Of a DNA stretch of 64,000 nucleotides, positions 52,624-61,402 are shown in pieces; the first letter of the stretch is position 1, and each line of letters opens with the position of its first letter. A model generated the notes under the pieces. It worked only from the letters and a program-made list of their open reading frames with translations, was not told the origin of the DNA and did no database searches. This stretch comes from Ochrobactrum sp. RH2CCR150 (lineage in GTDB: Bacteria > Pseudomonadota > Alphaproteobacteria > Rhizobiales > Rhizobiaceae): the NCBI GenBank assembly GCA_014138095.1, contig JACGXE010000012.1:62001-126000 (forward strand). The letters run 5' to 3'. The position numbers and the translations under genes are program-made.

Positions 52624-53682
52624 ATGACAGACATGCCGACAGAGCGACCCGATTTCGACGCGCAAGCCGCCGTCGCGGGAGCCTATAGGCCTTCCTCACG
52701 CAAACGTTCCGGTGGTTTTCTGCGCAGCAACTCGCTTCTCAGGCTGATCGTGCGACGCATTCTGCTTGGCATCGTGTTGCTCTGGGCGATATCAGTGGTC
52801 ATTTTTGCAGGCACACAAATCCTGCCCGGCGACGTGGCAACCGCGATGCTCGGCCAGCAGGCCACCCCCCAAGCCGTCGAAAGCATCCGCAAGGAACTGG
52901 GCCTCGAGCGACCGGCAATCCAGCGCTATTCCGAATGGCTGGTCAATGCCGTGCAAGGCGATCTTGGCCGCAGCTATTCCAACCGGCAGGACATCGCCAA
53001 AAGCATCGCGCCGCGCCTGTCGAACACGCTCTATCTTGCCGCCATGTCGGCGTTGTTCGCGATACCGCTGGCGCTTCTGCTCGGTATCATTTCCGTTCTT
53101 TATGCCGGTACGGTTATCGACCGGGGCATAGCCGTGGCAACGCTTGCCACCATATCGCTGCCGGAATTTTTCGTGGCCTATATCCTGATCGCCTATCTGG
53201 CGATTTCGCTCGGCCTGCTGCCATCGAGCGCGCTCGTCACGTCGTCGATGAGCGGCTGGCAGCGCCTGACGGCTGTGGCCCTGCCCTGCATGACGCTGGT
53301 GATTGCCGTCACCGGCCATATGGTAAGGATGACGCGCGCCTCGCTGCTTTCGGTGATGTCGTCGCCCTATATCGAGACTGCACAGCTGAAAGGCCTGCCG
53401 CGCTGGCGCATCCTTTTGAAACACGCCTTGCCCAACGCGCTGTCGCCGGTCATCAATGTCATTGCGCTGAACCTCGCTTATCTGGTGGTCGGTGTCGTGG
53501 TGGTCGAGGTGATCTTCGTTTATCCCGGCATGGGGCAATATATGGTCGATCACGTCGCCAAGCGTGACGTGCCAGTGGTGCAGGCCTGCGGTCTGATCTT
53601 TGCCGCCGTCTATATCGGCCTCAACATCATCGCCGATGTTATCGTGATCCTGACCAATCCACGGCTGAGGCACCCGCGATGA
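52624..53682 (+). CDS. Peptide/nickel-type ABC importer permease, DppB-like
   Basis: A 352-residue permease. It has an unusual 40-residue hydrophilic N-terminal extension (P-T-E-R-P-D-F-D...R-S-N-S-L) before the DppB start (L-I-V-R-R-I-L-L-G-I-V-L), then six helices, I-L-P-G-D-V-A-T near residue 68, and the coupling motif S-P-Y-I-E-T-A-Q-L-K-G-L near 250. First gene of a plus-strand operon that overlaps the next gene by four bases. There is no binding protein gene in this operon. Confidence 0.9.
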   Translation: MTDMPTERPDFDAQAAVAGAYRPSSRKRSGGFLRSNSLLRLIVRRILLGIVLLWAISVVIFAGTQILPGDVATAMLGQQATPQAVESIRKELGLERPAIQRYSEWLVNAVQGDLGRSYSNRQDIAKSIAPRLSNTLYLAAMSALFAIPLALLLGIISVLYAGTVIDRGIAVATLATISLPEFFVAYILIAYLAISLGLLPSSALVTSSMSGWQRLTAVALPCMTLVIAVTGHMVRMTRASLLSVMSSPYIETAQLKGLPRWRILLKHALPNALSPVINVIALNLAYLVVGVVVVEVIFVYPGMGQYMVDHVAKRDVPVVQACGLIFAAVYIGLNIIADVIVILTNPRLRHPR

Positions 53683-54515
53683 AAAAGCGCAAGCAATCTT
53701 CAGCCCTGCTGGCGATCATCGGTTTCGGTGGCATCGCCTTCTTCCTGTTCGTCGCCATTTTCGCAGATTTTCTGGCGCCACATCCGATTTCGGAAGTGGT
53801 GGGCGCTGTCTGGCAAGGTCCCTCACCGCAAGCTCTGCTCGGCACGGACAATATCGGTCGCGATCTTCTGTCCCGCGTTATCTGGGGCACACGGCTGACG
53901 CTGTCGATTGCCGCTGCATCCACCATCGCCGCTTTTGCAATTGGCGTGCCGCTTGGCTTTCTTGCTGCGCTCTCCAAGGGCTGGCCAGACCAGCTTCTGT
54001 CGCGCACCAACGATCTTCTGATGGCCATCCCGACGCTGATCTTCGCGCTGGTTGTGCTCGCCGTTCTGCCGAAAAGCGTGTTCGTGCTCATCGCCGTCAT
54101 GGCCGTGCTGGAAGCGACCCGCGTTTTCCGTGTCAGCCGCGCCATCGCTTCCGATGTGGTGGTGCTGGACTATGTTGAAATCGCCCGCCTGCGTGGCGAA
54201 AGCAAAGGCTGGATTATCTTCAACGAAATCCTGCCCAACGCGTTGTCGCCGCTGCTGGCCGAATTCGGGCTGCGCTTCGTCTTTGCAATCCTGTTTCTCT
54301 CCACCCTGTCTTTCCTGGGTCTTGGCGTACAGCCGCCAGTGGCAGACTGGGGCAGTCTGGTGAAAGACAACAAGGACGGGCTGATGTTCGGCGTCTTTGC
54401 CGCGCTTATTCCCGGCGGCACCATTGCGGCTCTGGCGATCAGCGTCAATTTCGTTGTCGATTGGGTCTTGCAGCGCACATCGAGCCTGAAGCGAGGTGCT
54501 CAGGATAATGGTTGA
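53679..54515 (+). CDS. Peptide/nickel-type ABC importer permease, DppC-like
   Basis: A 278-residue permease with a first helix at residues 10-30, the L-G-T-D-N-I-G-R-D-L-L-S-R loop typical of DppC, a coupling motif around V-E-I-A-R-L-R-G-E-S-K-G near 172, and L-S-F-L-G-L-G-V-Q-P-P-V-A-D-W-G near 210. It overlaps the permease gene upstream by four bases and the fused ATPase gene downstream by eight. Confidence 0.9.
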   Translation: MKKRKQSSALLAIIGFGGIAFFLFVAIFADFLAPHPISEVVGAVWQGPSPQALLGTDNIGRDLLSRVIWGTRLTLSIAAASTIAAFAIGVPLGFLAALSKGWPDQLLSRTNDLLMAIPTLIFALVVLAVLPKSVFVLIAVMAVLEATRVFRVSRAIASDVVVLDYVEIARLRGESKGWIIFNEILPNALSPLLAEFGLRFVFAILFLSTLSFLGLGVQPPVADWGSLVKDNKDGLMFGVFAALIPGGTIAALAISVNFVVDWVLQRTSSLKRGAQDNG

Positions 54516-56130
54516 GACTGGGGCTGAACCCTTGCTGAAAATCACCGGTCTGGAAATCCGCTCCGACGACGGCATTGTCGTCGACAAGGTTGACCTGACC
54601 CTTGCCAAAGGTCGTGTGCTTGGCCTCATCGGCGAATCCGGCGCGGGCAAATCGACCATCGGTCTTGCAGCCCTTGGGCATGCACGCGGCGGCTTGCAGA
54701 TTACCGGCGGCACAGTGACGCTTGATGGCAGCAACATCCTGTCGCTGTCGCGCAAGGACATGCAGGCGATGCGCGGCAGCCATGTCGCCTATGTGGCGCA
54801 ATCGGCAGCGGCTGCCTTCAACCCCGCCCATCGCCTGATCGATCAGGTTATTGAAGCCACCGTCTGGCACGGTTTGATGAAACGCGCGGAAGCCAGAAAG
54901 CGCGCGATAGAACTCTTTGCCATGCTCGGCCTGCCGGATCCGGAGCATTTCGGCGAACGTTATCCGCACCAGGTATCGGGCGGCCAGTTGCAGCGCGCCA
55001 TGACGGCTATGGCGCTGTGCCCGAAGCCCGATCTTGTGGTCTTCGACGAACCGACCACCGCGCTCGACGTGACCACCCAGATCGAAGTGCTGATCGCGAT
55101 CAAAAAGGCCATCGAGACCACCGGCACCGCTGCGCTTTATATCTCGCACGACCTCGCGGTCGTCGCCCAGATCGCCGACGACATCATGGTGCTGCGTCAT
55201 GGTCGCATGGTCGAACAGGGGCCTGTTCGCCAGATATTCGATGCCCCGCGCGAAGACTATACGCGCCAGCTTGTTGCCGTGCGCCAGAAGGAAGTGGAAG
55301 GCAAGCCACGAGCTGCCGAACCGCTCCTGACCGTCAGCAAGATCAGCGCTGCCTATGATCCCGCCAATCCGGTGCTGAGCGACATTTCGCTTGAACTGGA
55401 AAAGGGCCGCACCCTCGCCATTGTCGGCGAGTCCGGTTCCGGCAAATCGACGCTGGCCCGCGTGGTTTGCGGGCTTCTGCCGCCGACCGCCGGTGAAATT
55501 CGCTTTGACGGAGCCCTTCTGTCACCACGCCTTGAAGGCCGGTCGAAGGAAACGCTGCGCAATATCCAGATGATCAGCCAGCTGCCCGATCTGGCGCTCA
55601 ATCCCCGCCGCACCATTGCCGACATTGTCGGACGGCCATTGCAGTTCTATTTCGGCATGGGCCGTACGGACCGGCGCAAGGCCGTGGCCGAACTGATGGA
55701 TCGCATTGAACTGCCGCAGACCGTTCTGGAGCGCTATCCGGCTGAACTTTCCGGCGGCCAGAAACAGCGCGTCTGCATTGCACGTGCGCTTGCCGCGCGG
55801 CCAAAGCTGCTGCTTTGCGACGAACCCACTTCGGCGCTCGATCCGCTGGTGGCCGAAGGTATTCTCGATCTCCTGCGCAGGGTGCAAAACGAGACCGGGA
55901 CATCCTATCTCTTTGTGACGCACGATCTGGCCATCGTGCGCGCCATCGCCGACAGTATCGCGGTCATGCATCGCGGGCGGGTGGTACGCTATGGCCCAAA
56001 GGCCAGCGTGCTGACGCCGCCCTTCGACGACTATACGGCCAAACTTCTGGCTTCTGTTCCGCAAATGGAACCCGGCTGGCTCGACGGCATCATTGCCGCA
56101 CGCGCCAGCACGGCACAGGACAATATCTGA
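54508..56130 (+). CDS. Fused double ATPase for the peptide-type ABC importer
   Basis: A 540-residue protein holding both motor domains in one chain. First domain: Walker A G-E-S-G-A-G-K-S-T near residue 43, S-G-G-Q-L-Q-R near 160, Walker [13 protein letters not shown]. Second: G-E-S-G-S-G-K-S-T near 312, S-G-G-Q-K-Q-R-V near 417, L-L-L-C-D-E-P-T-S-A-L-D. It equals DppD fused to DppF, as in E. coli GsiA/YejF-type transporters. In the first domain the signature reads S-G-G-Q-L-Q-R-A, a mild variant. ATG 54508 is 2 bases after an AGGA site close by; the preceding gene overlaps it. Confidence 0.92.
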   Translation: MVETGAEPLLKITGLEIRSDDGIVVDKVDLTLAKGRVLGLIGESGAGKSTIGLAALGHARGGLQITGGTVTLDGSNILSLSRKDMQAMRGSHVAYVAQSAAAAFNPAHRLIDQVIEATVWHGLMKRAEARKRAIELFAMLGLPDPEHFGERYPHQVSGGQLQRAMTAMALCPKPDLVVFDEPTTALDVTTQIEVLIAIKKAIETTGTAALYISHDLAVVAQIADDIMVLRHGRMVEQGPVRQIFDAPREDYTRQLVAVRQKEVEGKPRAAEPLLTVSKISAAYDPANPVLSDISLELEKGRTLAIVGESGSGKSTLARVVCGLLPPTAGEIRFDGALLSPRLEGRSKETLRNIQMISQLPDLALNPRRTIADIVGRPLQFYFGMGRTDRRKAVAELMDRIELPQTVLERYPAELSGGQKQRVCIARALAARPKLLLCDEPTSALDPLVAEGILDLLRRVQNETGTSYLFVTHDLAIVRAIADSIAVMHRGRVVRYGPKASVLTPPFDDYTAKLLASVPQMEPGWLDGIIAARASTAQDNI

Positions 56131-56144
56131 AAGGACAAGACCTC

Positions 56145-57068
56145 ATGACCAACAACGCGCGCACCGGGGCAATCATTCTCGACGGCGGCATGGGCCGCGA
56201 ACTGGAGCGCGTCGGCGCACCGTTCCGCCAGCCGGAATGGTCGGCGCTTGCCCTGATGGAAGGCCCGCAATTCGTGCGCGAAGTGCATGACGGCTATATT
56301 GCCGCTGGCGCTGATGTCATCACCACCAACAGCTATGCGGTCGTGCCATTCCATATCGGCGAAGAGCGCTTTGCCGCGGATGGTCACAAGCTCGCAGCCC
56401 TTTCCGGCACCATTGCCCGCGAAGCCGCCGATGCGTCCGACCGCGACGTGAAGGTTGCCGGTTCGTTGCCGCCGGTCTTCGGCTCTTACCAGCCGGACCT
56501 GTTCGATCCGGCCCGTGCGGGTGAATTGCTCGGCGTTCTGGTTGACGGTCTTGCGCCATCGGTTGATCTTTGGCTTGCCGAAACCCAGAGCAGCCTCGCC
56601 GAAGTGAAGGCTGCCCATGAGGCCACCCGCAGCACCGGCAAGCCGCTATGGGTTTCCTATACGCTGCGCGACGATGTTGCGCCGGAAGATATGGGCGAGG
56701 CCCAGCTTCGTTCGGGCGAAACCGTTGCCGAAGGTGCGCGTCTGGCCGCGGAAATCGGCGCAGAAGCGCTGCTGTTCAATTGCGCCATGCCGGAAGTCAT
56801 GGACGCCGCCATTCTGGCTGCGAAAAAAGTTTTCGATGAACTCGGCAAAGATATTCCGGTCGGCGTTTATGCCAACGCCTTCCCGTCGCAGCAGGGCGAC
56901 GAGGAAGCCAATGCAACCGTGACGGAAGTGCGCGCCGATCTCGATCCGGAGGCCTATGGCGTCTGGGCGCAGCGCTGGGTGAAGAATGGCGCAGGCATTA
57001 TCGGCGGTTGCTGCGGCATCGGCACCGACCACATCCACGCATTGTCGAGCAAATATCTCTGCGCGTAA
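56145..57068 (+). CDS. mmuM: Homocysteine S-methyltransferase family protein
   Basis: A 307-residue zinc methyltransferase: I-L-D-G-G-M-G-R-E-L near residue 9-18, T-N-S-Y-A near 58, and the zinc ligands in L-F-N-C-A-M-P near 205 and G-G-C-C-G-I-G near 289. The family methylates homocysteine with S-methylmethionine or betaine-like donors. ATG 56145 follows AAGGACAAG. It is the last gene of the ABC operon, 14 bases after the ATPase, which suggests the importer may bring in a methylated sulfur or ammonium compound used as donor (inference). Family members with other thiols as acceptors are also known. Confidence 0.85.
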   Translation: MTNNARTGAIILDGGMGRELERVGAPFRQPEWSALALMEGPQFVREVHDGYIAAGADVITTNSYAVVPFHIGEERFAADGHKLAALSGTIAREAADASDRDVKVAGSLPPVFGSYQPDLFDPARAGELLGVLVDGLAPSVDLWLAETQSSLAEVKAAHEATRSTGKPLWVSYTLRDDVAPEDMGEAQLRSGETVAEGARLAAEIGAEALLFNCAMPEVMDAAILAAKKVFDELGKDIPVGVYANAFPSQQGDEEANATVTEVRADLDPEAYGVWAQRWVKNGAGIIGGCCGIGTDHIHALSSKYLCA

Positions 57069-57074
57069 GTTCGC

Positions 57075-57182
57075 GTCTAGAGCGGTTCCGGTTAAAACGG
57101 AATCGTGGAACCGCTCTATCTATTTGTTTTTACGCATTATCCTACGCAAAACCGCTACGCACTTTTGCTGGAAATGCTCTAG
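57075..57182 (-). repeat. Palindrome-ended repeat, copy B (inverted)
   Basis: The reverse complement of this stretch equals copy A at 29113-29216 with only about three differences over 100 bases. Here the GGAACCGCTCT hairpin lies next to mmuM, seven bases after its stop, and the GCATTTCCAGCAAAAG end lies distal. Confidence 0.88.
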
Positions 57183-57191
57183 GTTCAAAAG

Positions 57192-57220
57192 AAAAAGGCG
57201 GCTTTTCAGCCGCCTTTTTT
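57192..57220. terminator. Bidirectional terminator between mmuM and the M20 gene
   Basis: AAAAAGGCGGC pairs with GCCGCCTTTTT around TTTTCA (about 57193-57220), with A's on one side and T's on the other, serving the two convergent genes. Confidence 0.85.
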
Positions 57221-57223
57221 ATA

Positions 57224-58423
57224 TCAGGAAAGAATGCGGAGCGCCGCCAGCGACAACGCAACGACACCATTTGCAATCGAGCGTTCGTCCGGCTGGTAAT
57301 CGGAATTGTGCAGCTTGTCGTTACGGCCTTCCTGCGACGCACCGACGCCCAGCTGGAACGATGGCACCTTCTCGGCCACCAGAGCAAAGTCTTCCGAGCC
57401 GAGACTGCCGCCGCGCTTGAAATAAACGTCGCCATAATGTTCGCGAATGGCAGCACCCGTTGTCTCGATCAGATAGGGATCGGACACCATTGACGGCACA
57501 CCGCGTACATAATTGATTTCGCAGCGCACCCGCATGGACGCTTCAAGCCCCGCACAGATGCGGCGCACCGCAGCCTCAACCACATCGCGCGTTGCAGCAT
57601 CCTGACAACGGACAGTGCCCATCAGCGTCACCGCATCCGGGATGATGTTGTGGGTGTGGCCACCATGGATCGAACCGATGGTCAGCACAGCCGTATGCAT
57701 CGGGTCGACCTCGCGCGATACGACTGTCTGCAACTGGTTGATGAGCTGCGCCGTCGCGACAATCGGATCGACGGCCTGATGCGGGCGGGCCGCATGGCCG
57801 GAAGCCGCATGAACGGTGATGTCAAATTCGTCCGACGAACCATTGGCCACGCCTTCCACGAAGGTGAAAGTGCCGGTCGGTTCTTCAGGCTGGTTATGAA
57901 AGCCGAGCGCGTAGTCGACACCGTCCAGAATGCCGTCCGCGATCATGGCGCGGGCGCCGCTTTCCAGCGTTTCCTCGGCTGGCTGGAACATCAGCTTCAC
58001 ATTGCCGCTCAGGCGCGGGGCGATTTCCTTGAGCACGCTGCCAATACCGATCAGCGTCGCCGTGTGGAGATCGTGACCGCAGGCGTGCATCTTGCCCTGA
58101 TGGGTGCTGGCAAAAGGCAGGCCGGTCTGCTCCTCAATGGGCAGCGCATCCATGTCGGCACGGATAACCAGCGTCGGCCCCGGACGCCCGCCCTTGATCA
58201 GCCCCACAACACCGGTGCGGCCAATGCCGGTCTGATGCTCGATGCCGAGACGATCCAGCTCGCGCGCCACCACGCCAGCCGTTCGCTCCACATCGAAGCC
58301 GGTTTCGGGGTGGGCGTGAATGTCACGGCGGATCTCGATCAGATCCGGCTCCACCTTGTCCGAAAGCTGTTGAACAAGTGAGGAAAGGTCATTGAGGCCG
58401 TGGCTGGTGGTCTGCGTCGTCAT
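57224..58423 (-). CDS. M20 family amidohydrolase (hippurate hydrolase-like)
   Basis: A 399-residue zinc amidohydrolase: A-D-M-D-A-L-P-I near residue 90, H-A-C-G-H-D-L-H-T-A near 112 with the Cys/His metal ligands, P-A-E-E near 147, F-H-N-Q near 175, and G-S-E-D-F-A near 354. It resembles hippurate hydrolase and N-acyl amino acid amidohydrolases, and would cleave an acyl-amino acid or similar amide. It is divergent from amiC with 309 bases between them, so it may belong to the same amide-responsive regulon. Confidence 0.9.
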   Translation of the reverse strand: MTTQTTSHGLNDLSSLVQQLSDKVEPDLIEIRRDIHAHPETGFDVERTAGVVARELDRLGIEHQTGIGRTGVVGLIKGGRPGPTLVIRADMDALPIEEQTGLPFASTHQGKMHACGHDLHTATLIGIGSVLKEIAPRLSGNVKLMFQPAEETLESGARAMIADGILDGVDYALGFHNQPEEPTGTFTFVEGVANGSSDEFDITVHAASGHAARPHQAVDPIVATAQLINQLQTVVSREVDPMHTAVLTIGSIHGGHTHNIIPDAVTLMGTVRCQDAATRDVVEAAVRRICAGLEASMRVRCEINYVRGVPSMVSDPYLIETTGAAIREHYGDVYFKRGGSLGSEDFALVAEKVPSFQLGVGASQEGRNDKLHNSDYQPDERSIANGVVALSLAALRILS

Positions 58424-58732
58424 GGTATGTGTCCCGTCAAACGGTGCTATTTATCTGTCAGCGGCTTATCGCGGTTCACCCCCGTCGAACAAGGCAAAAC
58501 TGCGTGTGTGAGAGCCTTGCCTGAGAACCGGGCGGATGGAACCGCGGGAAACAATATTCCTTCATATGCATTTGCATAAAAAACAATAATGTTGCTCAAA
58601 ATAACAGCAAAAAGAAATAGCTTGACGGAAATGCCCGAAATTCAGTAATTTCCGGGCTAAATTCTTATTTGGCATTTGGGCCCTTCTCGGAATCTAAAAA
58701 TTCCGGAGGGGTTTTTGTGTTTGGCTTTTCGC
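58424..58732 (+). promoter_or_regulatory. amiC leader: hairpin followed by terminator-like hairpin
   Basis: Hairpin 1 spans 58633-58657 (GCCCG, GAAAT/ATTTC around TCAGTA, closing CGGGC). Hairpin 2 spans 58685-58711: GGAAT/ATTCC around CTAAAA with further outer pairs, followed by TTTTT at 58712-58716, like a leader terminator. Its 3' arm also contains GGAGGGG, a Shine-Dalgarno-like run. The two 6-base loops fit the hairpin-pair layout of ANTAR target RNAs, but neither loop has the usual A1 and only the first has G4. The left part (58424-58600) holds the M20 promoter region and a CAAGGC/GCCTTG inverted repeat near 58492-58524. Confidence 0.5.
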
Positions 58733-59902
58733 ATGTCTCAAAGCAACAAAAAAGACATTCCTGTCGGCGTCCTGTTTTCGCACTCCGGTCCCTATCAGAA
58801 ACTGGGCTACGAGGGCTATTGCGGAGCTATGGCTGCGATCAAGGCCGTCAATGACCGTGAACTTCCGTTCAATCTTGTTCCGCTCATTGCCGACCCGAGC
58901 GGCAACCCCGACCGTTACGCGCCGCTGAGCGAAGAACTGATTTCGCAACAGGGCGTGAAACACATCGTCGGCTGCACCACATCCTGGAGCCGCAAGGAAG
59001 TCATTCCCGTTGTCGAAAAGCGCGACGCGCTGCTCTGGTATCCGTGTGTCTATGAAGGTTTTGAAGCCAGCGATCGCGTCGTATATGCGGCGGCCTGCGC
59101 CAACCAGCATCTTGTACCGCTGATCGACTTCATTGTGCCCCGTTTCGGCAATCGCGCCATATTGCTCGGTTCGAACTATATCTGGGGCTGGGAAACCAAT
59201 CGCCTCGCCCGCGAAATGCTGAATGCGGCTGGCGGCGAAGTTCTCGGCGAGCGCGCCATTGCCATCGGCGACACGGATATAGACCATCTCATCCGGGAAA
59301 TCGAAAGCAAGAAGCCCGACTTCATCCTCAACAATCTGATCGGTGAATCGTCCTATACGTTCCTGCGGGCCTATGCGGAACTGGGCCGCCGAAACAGCGA
59401 TTTCCGCACCGATGTCAGGCCTGTTCTGAGCTGCAATCTCTATGAAAGCGAGCTCGAGCATGTCGGTGATGCCGCCGAGGGCAATTACAGCGTAAGCTGC
59501 TATTTCCGCACGCTGCCGGGCGAAACCAATCGCGCCTTTCTGGAAGCCGTCAGAAGCAATGGCTTTGACGGCAGCCTTTCGGCTATCTTTGCTCAGGCCT
59601 ATTCCAGCGTCCTTATGATCGCCGCCGGTATCGAGCGGGCCGGTACCGACGATGTCGAGAAAGTGCTTGCCGCAGTTCAGACGCATACCACCAGCACGCC
59701 GCTCGGCGATGTGCTGGTCGAACCGCGGACAAACCATATCGCCCTGCCCGCCCATATCGGACGGGCCAGACAAGATTGCAGCTTTGAAATCGTGCATGAA
59801 GCCGAGGTCGCCATTCAGCCAGACCCGTTCATGGCGCGAACGCATCTTCAAACATCCGCCAATCCGGGCCAGCAGCCCGGCTTTCTGAGGCTCGTCAAAT
59901 GA
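58733..59902 (+). CDS. amiC: AmiC-type amide sensor (periplasmic-binding-protein fold, cytosolic)
   Basis: A 389-residue protein of the branched-chain amino acid/amide binding fold without a signal peptide. It follows P. aeruginosa AmiC closely in pattern: G-V-L-F-S-H-S-G-P near residue 11, D-P-S-G-N-P-D-R-Y near 50, V-G-C-T-T-S-W-S-R-K-E-V near 78, L-W-Y-P-C-V-Y-E-G-F-E near 97, and E-x-L-E-H-V-G-D later. AmiC holds the antiterminator AmiR inactive until an amide binds. I used the ATG at 58733; a TTG at 58721, 9 bases after GGAGGGG, is a real alternative. The stop overlaps amiR by four bases. Confidence 0.88.
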   Translation: MSQSNKKDIPVGVLFSHSGPYQKLGYEGYCGAMAAIKAVNDRELPFNLVPLIADPSGNPDRYAPLSEELISQQGVKHIVGCTTSWSRKEVIPVVEKRDALLWYPCVYEGFEASDRVVYAAACANQHLVPLIDFIVPRFGNRAILLGSNYIWGWETNRLAREMLNAAGGEVLGERAIAIGDTDIDHLIREIESKKPDFILNNLIGESSYTFLRAYAELGRRNSDFRTDVRPVLSCNLYESELEHVGDAAEGNYSVSCYFRTLPGETNRAFLEAVRSNGFDGSLSAIFAQAYSSVLMIAAGIERAGTDDVEKVLAAVQTHTTSTPLGDVLVEPRTNHIALPAHIGRARQDCSFEIVHEAEVAIQPDPFMARTHLQTSANPGQQPGFLRLVK

Positions 59903-60522
59903 CTATGACAGACCAAGCCTTCACCGTCGCCAGTTGGGGCGCATTCGAAAACTGGACCGCGCTGATCGTCCATCGCCGCCACACCAATGTCGATGCGATT
60001 GTGCAGCAGTTGCGCCGCATCGGCGTGGACGCCGTTGAATGCTGGCCGGACCTGCCTGAACACGCCGACATTTCCCGGTTCAACGTCGTCTTCTTCGATG
60101 TCGATATGGGATATGACGAGCAGTTTCCGTGGCCGCCGCAACAGGCCCCCGTGCCCACAGTCGCCCTGATCGGCTCGGAAGCGCCGGGCCGGATCGGCTG
60201 GGCGCTCAATCAGGGCGCGGATGCGCAGCTTTTGAAGCCAATCGGCAATGCGGGCGTTTACAGCGCTCTGGTCATCGCCATGCACAATTTCCAGCGCCGC
60301 CATGCGCTGGCAACCGAAATCGGCGAACTGCGCGAAAGCCTTGCGGGGCGCGAAGCCATTGCGCAGGCAACCGCGATCCTGATGTTCGCCGACAATATTT
60401 CCGCCAGACAGGCCTATCAGAAACTGCGCCTTGCCGCGATGGCGGAGCGCATCAGTGTCGAGGCCTTTGCCCGACGCTTTCTGAACGAAAAGCAGACAGG
60501 GAACGATCGTGAGCGCGCTTGA
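59899..60522 (+). CDS. amiR: AmiR-type ANTAR antiterminator
   Basis: A 207-residue RNA-binding antiterminator: an N-terminal pseudo-receiver domain (residues 1-130, with C-W-P-D-L and V-V-F-F-D-V-D in the core but without the classical phospho-acceptor layout), a coiled coil, and a C-terminal ANTAR domain (A-I-A-Q-A-T-A-I-L-M-F, then A-R-Q-A-Y-Q-K-L-R-L-A-A-M and I-S-V-E-A-F-A-R-R-F). It should pair with AmiC and let transcription read through the leader terminator when ligand is present. It overlaps amiC and the next permease gene by four and 14 bases. Confidence 0.88.
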   Translation: MTMTDQAFTVASWGAFENWTALIVHRRHTNVDAIVQQLRRIGVDAVECWPDLPEHADISRFNVVFFDVDMGYDEQFPWPPQQAPVPTVALIGSEAPGRIGWALNQGADAQLLKPIGNAGVYSALVIAMHNFQRRHALATEIGELRESLAGREAIAQATAILMFADNISARQAYQKLRLAAMAERISVEAFARRFLNEKQTGNDRERA

Positions 60523-61402
60523 CACTCTTCCGGTCGGCCAGAAAAAAGCCGAACGCGGCGTTCTTGGCCGCATCATCCGCCGACCATTGGCCGCTTTCGG
60601 CCTTGTGGTCATCGTTATCACTGTCGCAGCCGCGCTCTTCGCGCCGTGGGTCGTTCCCTTCGATCCCAACGAACAGTTCTTCGACGGCCTGACGCTGGAA
60701 GGCGCGCCGCTCGCGCCCAACCTGAAATTCTGGTTCGGCACCGATCTCGTCGGGCGCGATCTGTTCTCCCGCCTGATCTATGGTGCGCAGACCTCGCTGA
60801 TCATCGGCGTGGTGGCCAATGGTATCGCGGTGCTTATCGGCTCGACTGTCGGCATTTGCGCCGGATATTTCCGTGGCTGGGTGGAAACCGTGCTGATGCG
60901 GTTTACTGATCTGATGATGGCCTTCCCCGCTTTGCTGCTGGCTATTGTGCTCGCCGCAATCTTCAAGCCGAGCCTCTGGATCGTCGCGATGGTGATCGCC
61001 ATGGTCAACTGGGTCCAGATTGCACGCGTGCTCTATACGGAAACCCGGTCTCTCTCGGAACGCGATTTCATCGAGGCCGAGCGCGCGATGGGTGCGGGTG
61101 CGCCCCGCATTATCCTGAAGCATATCCTGCCGCATCTCTTTTCCACGATGATTGTCTGGGCCACGCTCGGTATCGCCACCACCGTTCTTCTGGAGGCGAC
61201 GCTGTCCTTCCTCGGCATCGGCGTGCAACCGCCGACGGCCTCCTGGGGCAATATCATCTTCGAAAACCAGACTTATTTCACGAGCGCACCCTGGCTCGTC
61301 TTCATTCCGGGCGCGGCAATCCTGTTGCTGGCGCTCGCCTTCAACCTCGTCGGTGATGCCTTGCGCGATGTGCTCGACCCAACCCAGCAGGGACACCACT
61401 GA
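60509..61402 (+). CDS. Peptide/nickel-type ABC importer permease, DppC-like
   Basis: A 297-residue permease starting at a GTG (60509) that follows GGGAA. It has a first helix near residue 27, F-G-T-D-L-V-G-R-D-L-F-S-R near 75, coupling motif D-F-I-E-A-E-R-A-M-G-A near 188, and L-S-F-L-G-I-G-V-Q-P-P-T-A-S-W-G near 230. Here the DppC-like gene precedes the DppB-like gene, opposite to the other two clusters. Its stop and the next start share TGATG. Confidence 0.9.
   Translation: MSALDTLPVGQKKAERGVLGRIIRRPLAAFGLVVIVITVAAALFAPWVVPFDPNEQFFDGLTLEGAPLAPNLKFWFGTDLVGRDLFSRLIYGAQTSLIIGVVANGIAVLIGSTVGICAGYFRGWVETVLMRFTDLMMAFPALLLAIVLAAIFKPSLWIVAMVIAMVNWVQIARVLYTETRSLSERDFIEAERAMGAGAPRIILKHILPHLFSTMIVWATLGIATTVLLEATLSFLGIGVQPPTASWGNIIFENQTYFTSAPWLVFIPGAAILLLALAFNLVGDALRDVLDPTQQGHH

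Noticed and set aside
58622..58651. TTGACG and TAATTT as an amiC promoter
   Set aside because: The spacing works, but the -10 lies inside hairpin 1, so either the promoter or the leader hairpin is wrong; the -10 match is poor, so I left it out.
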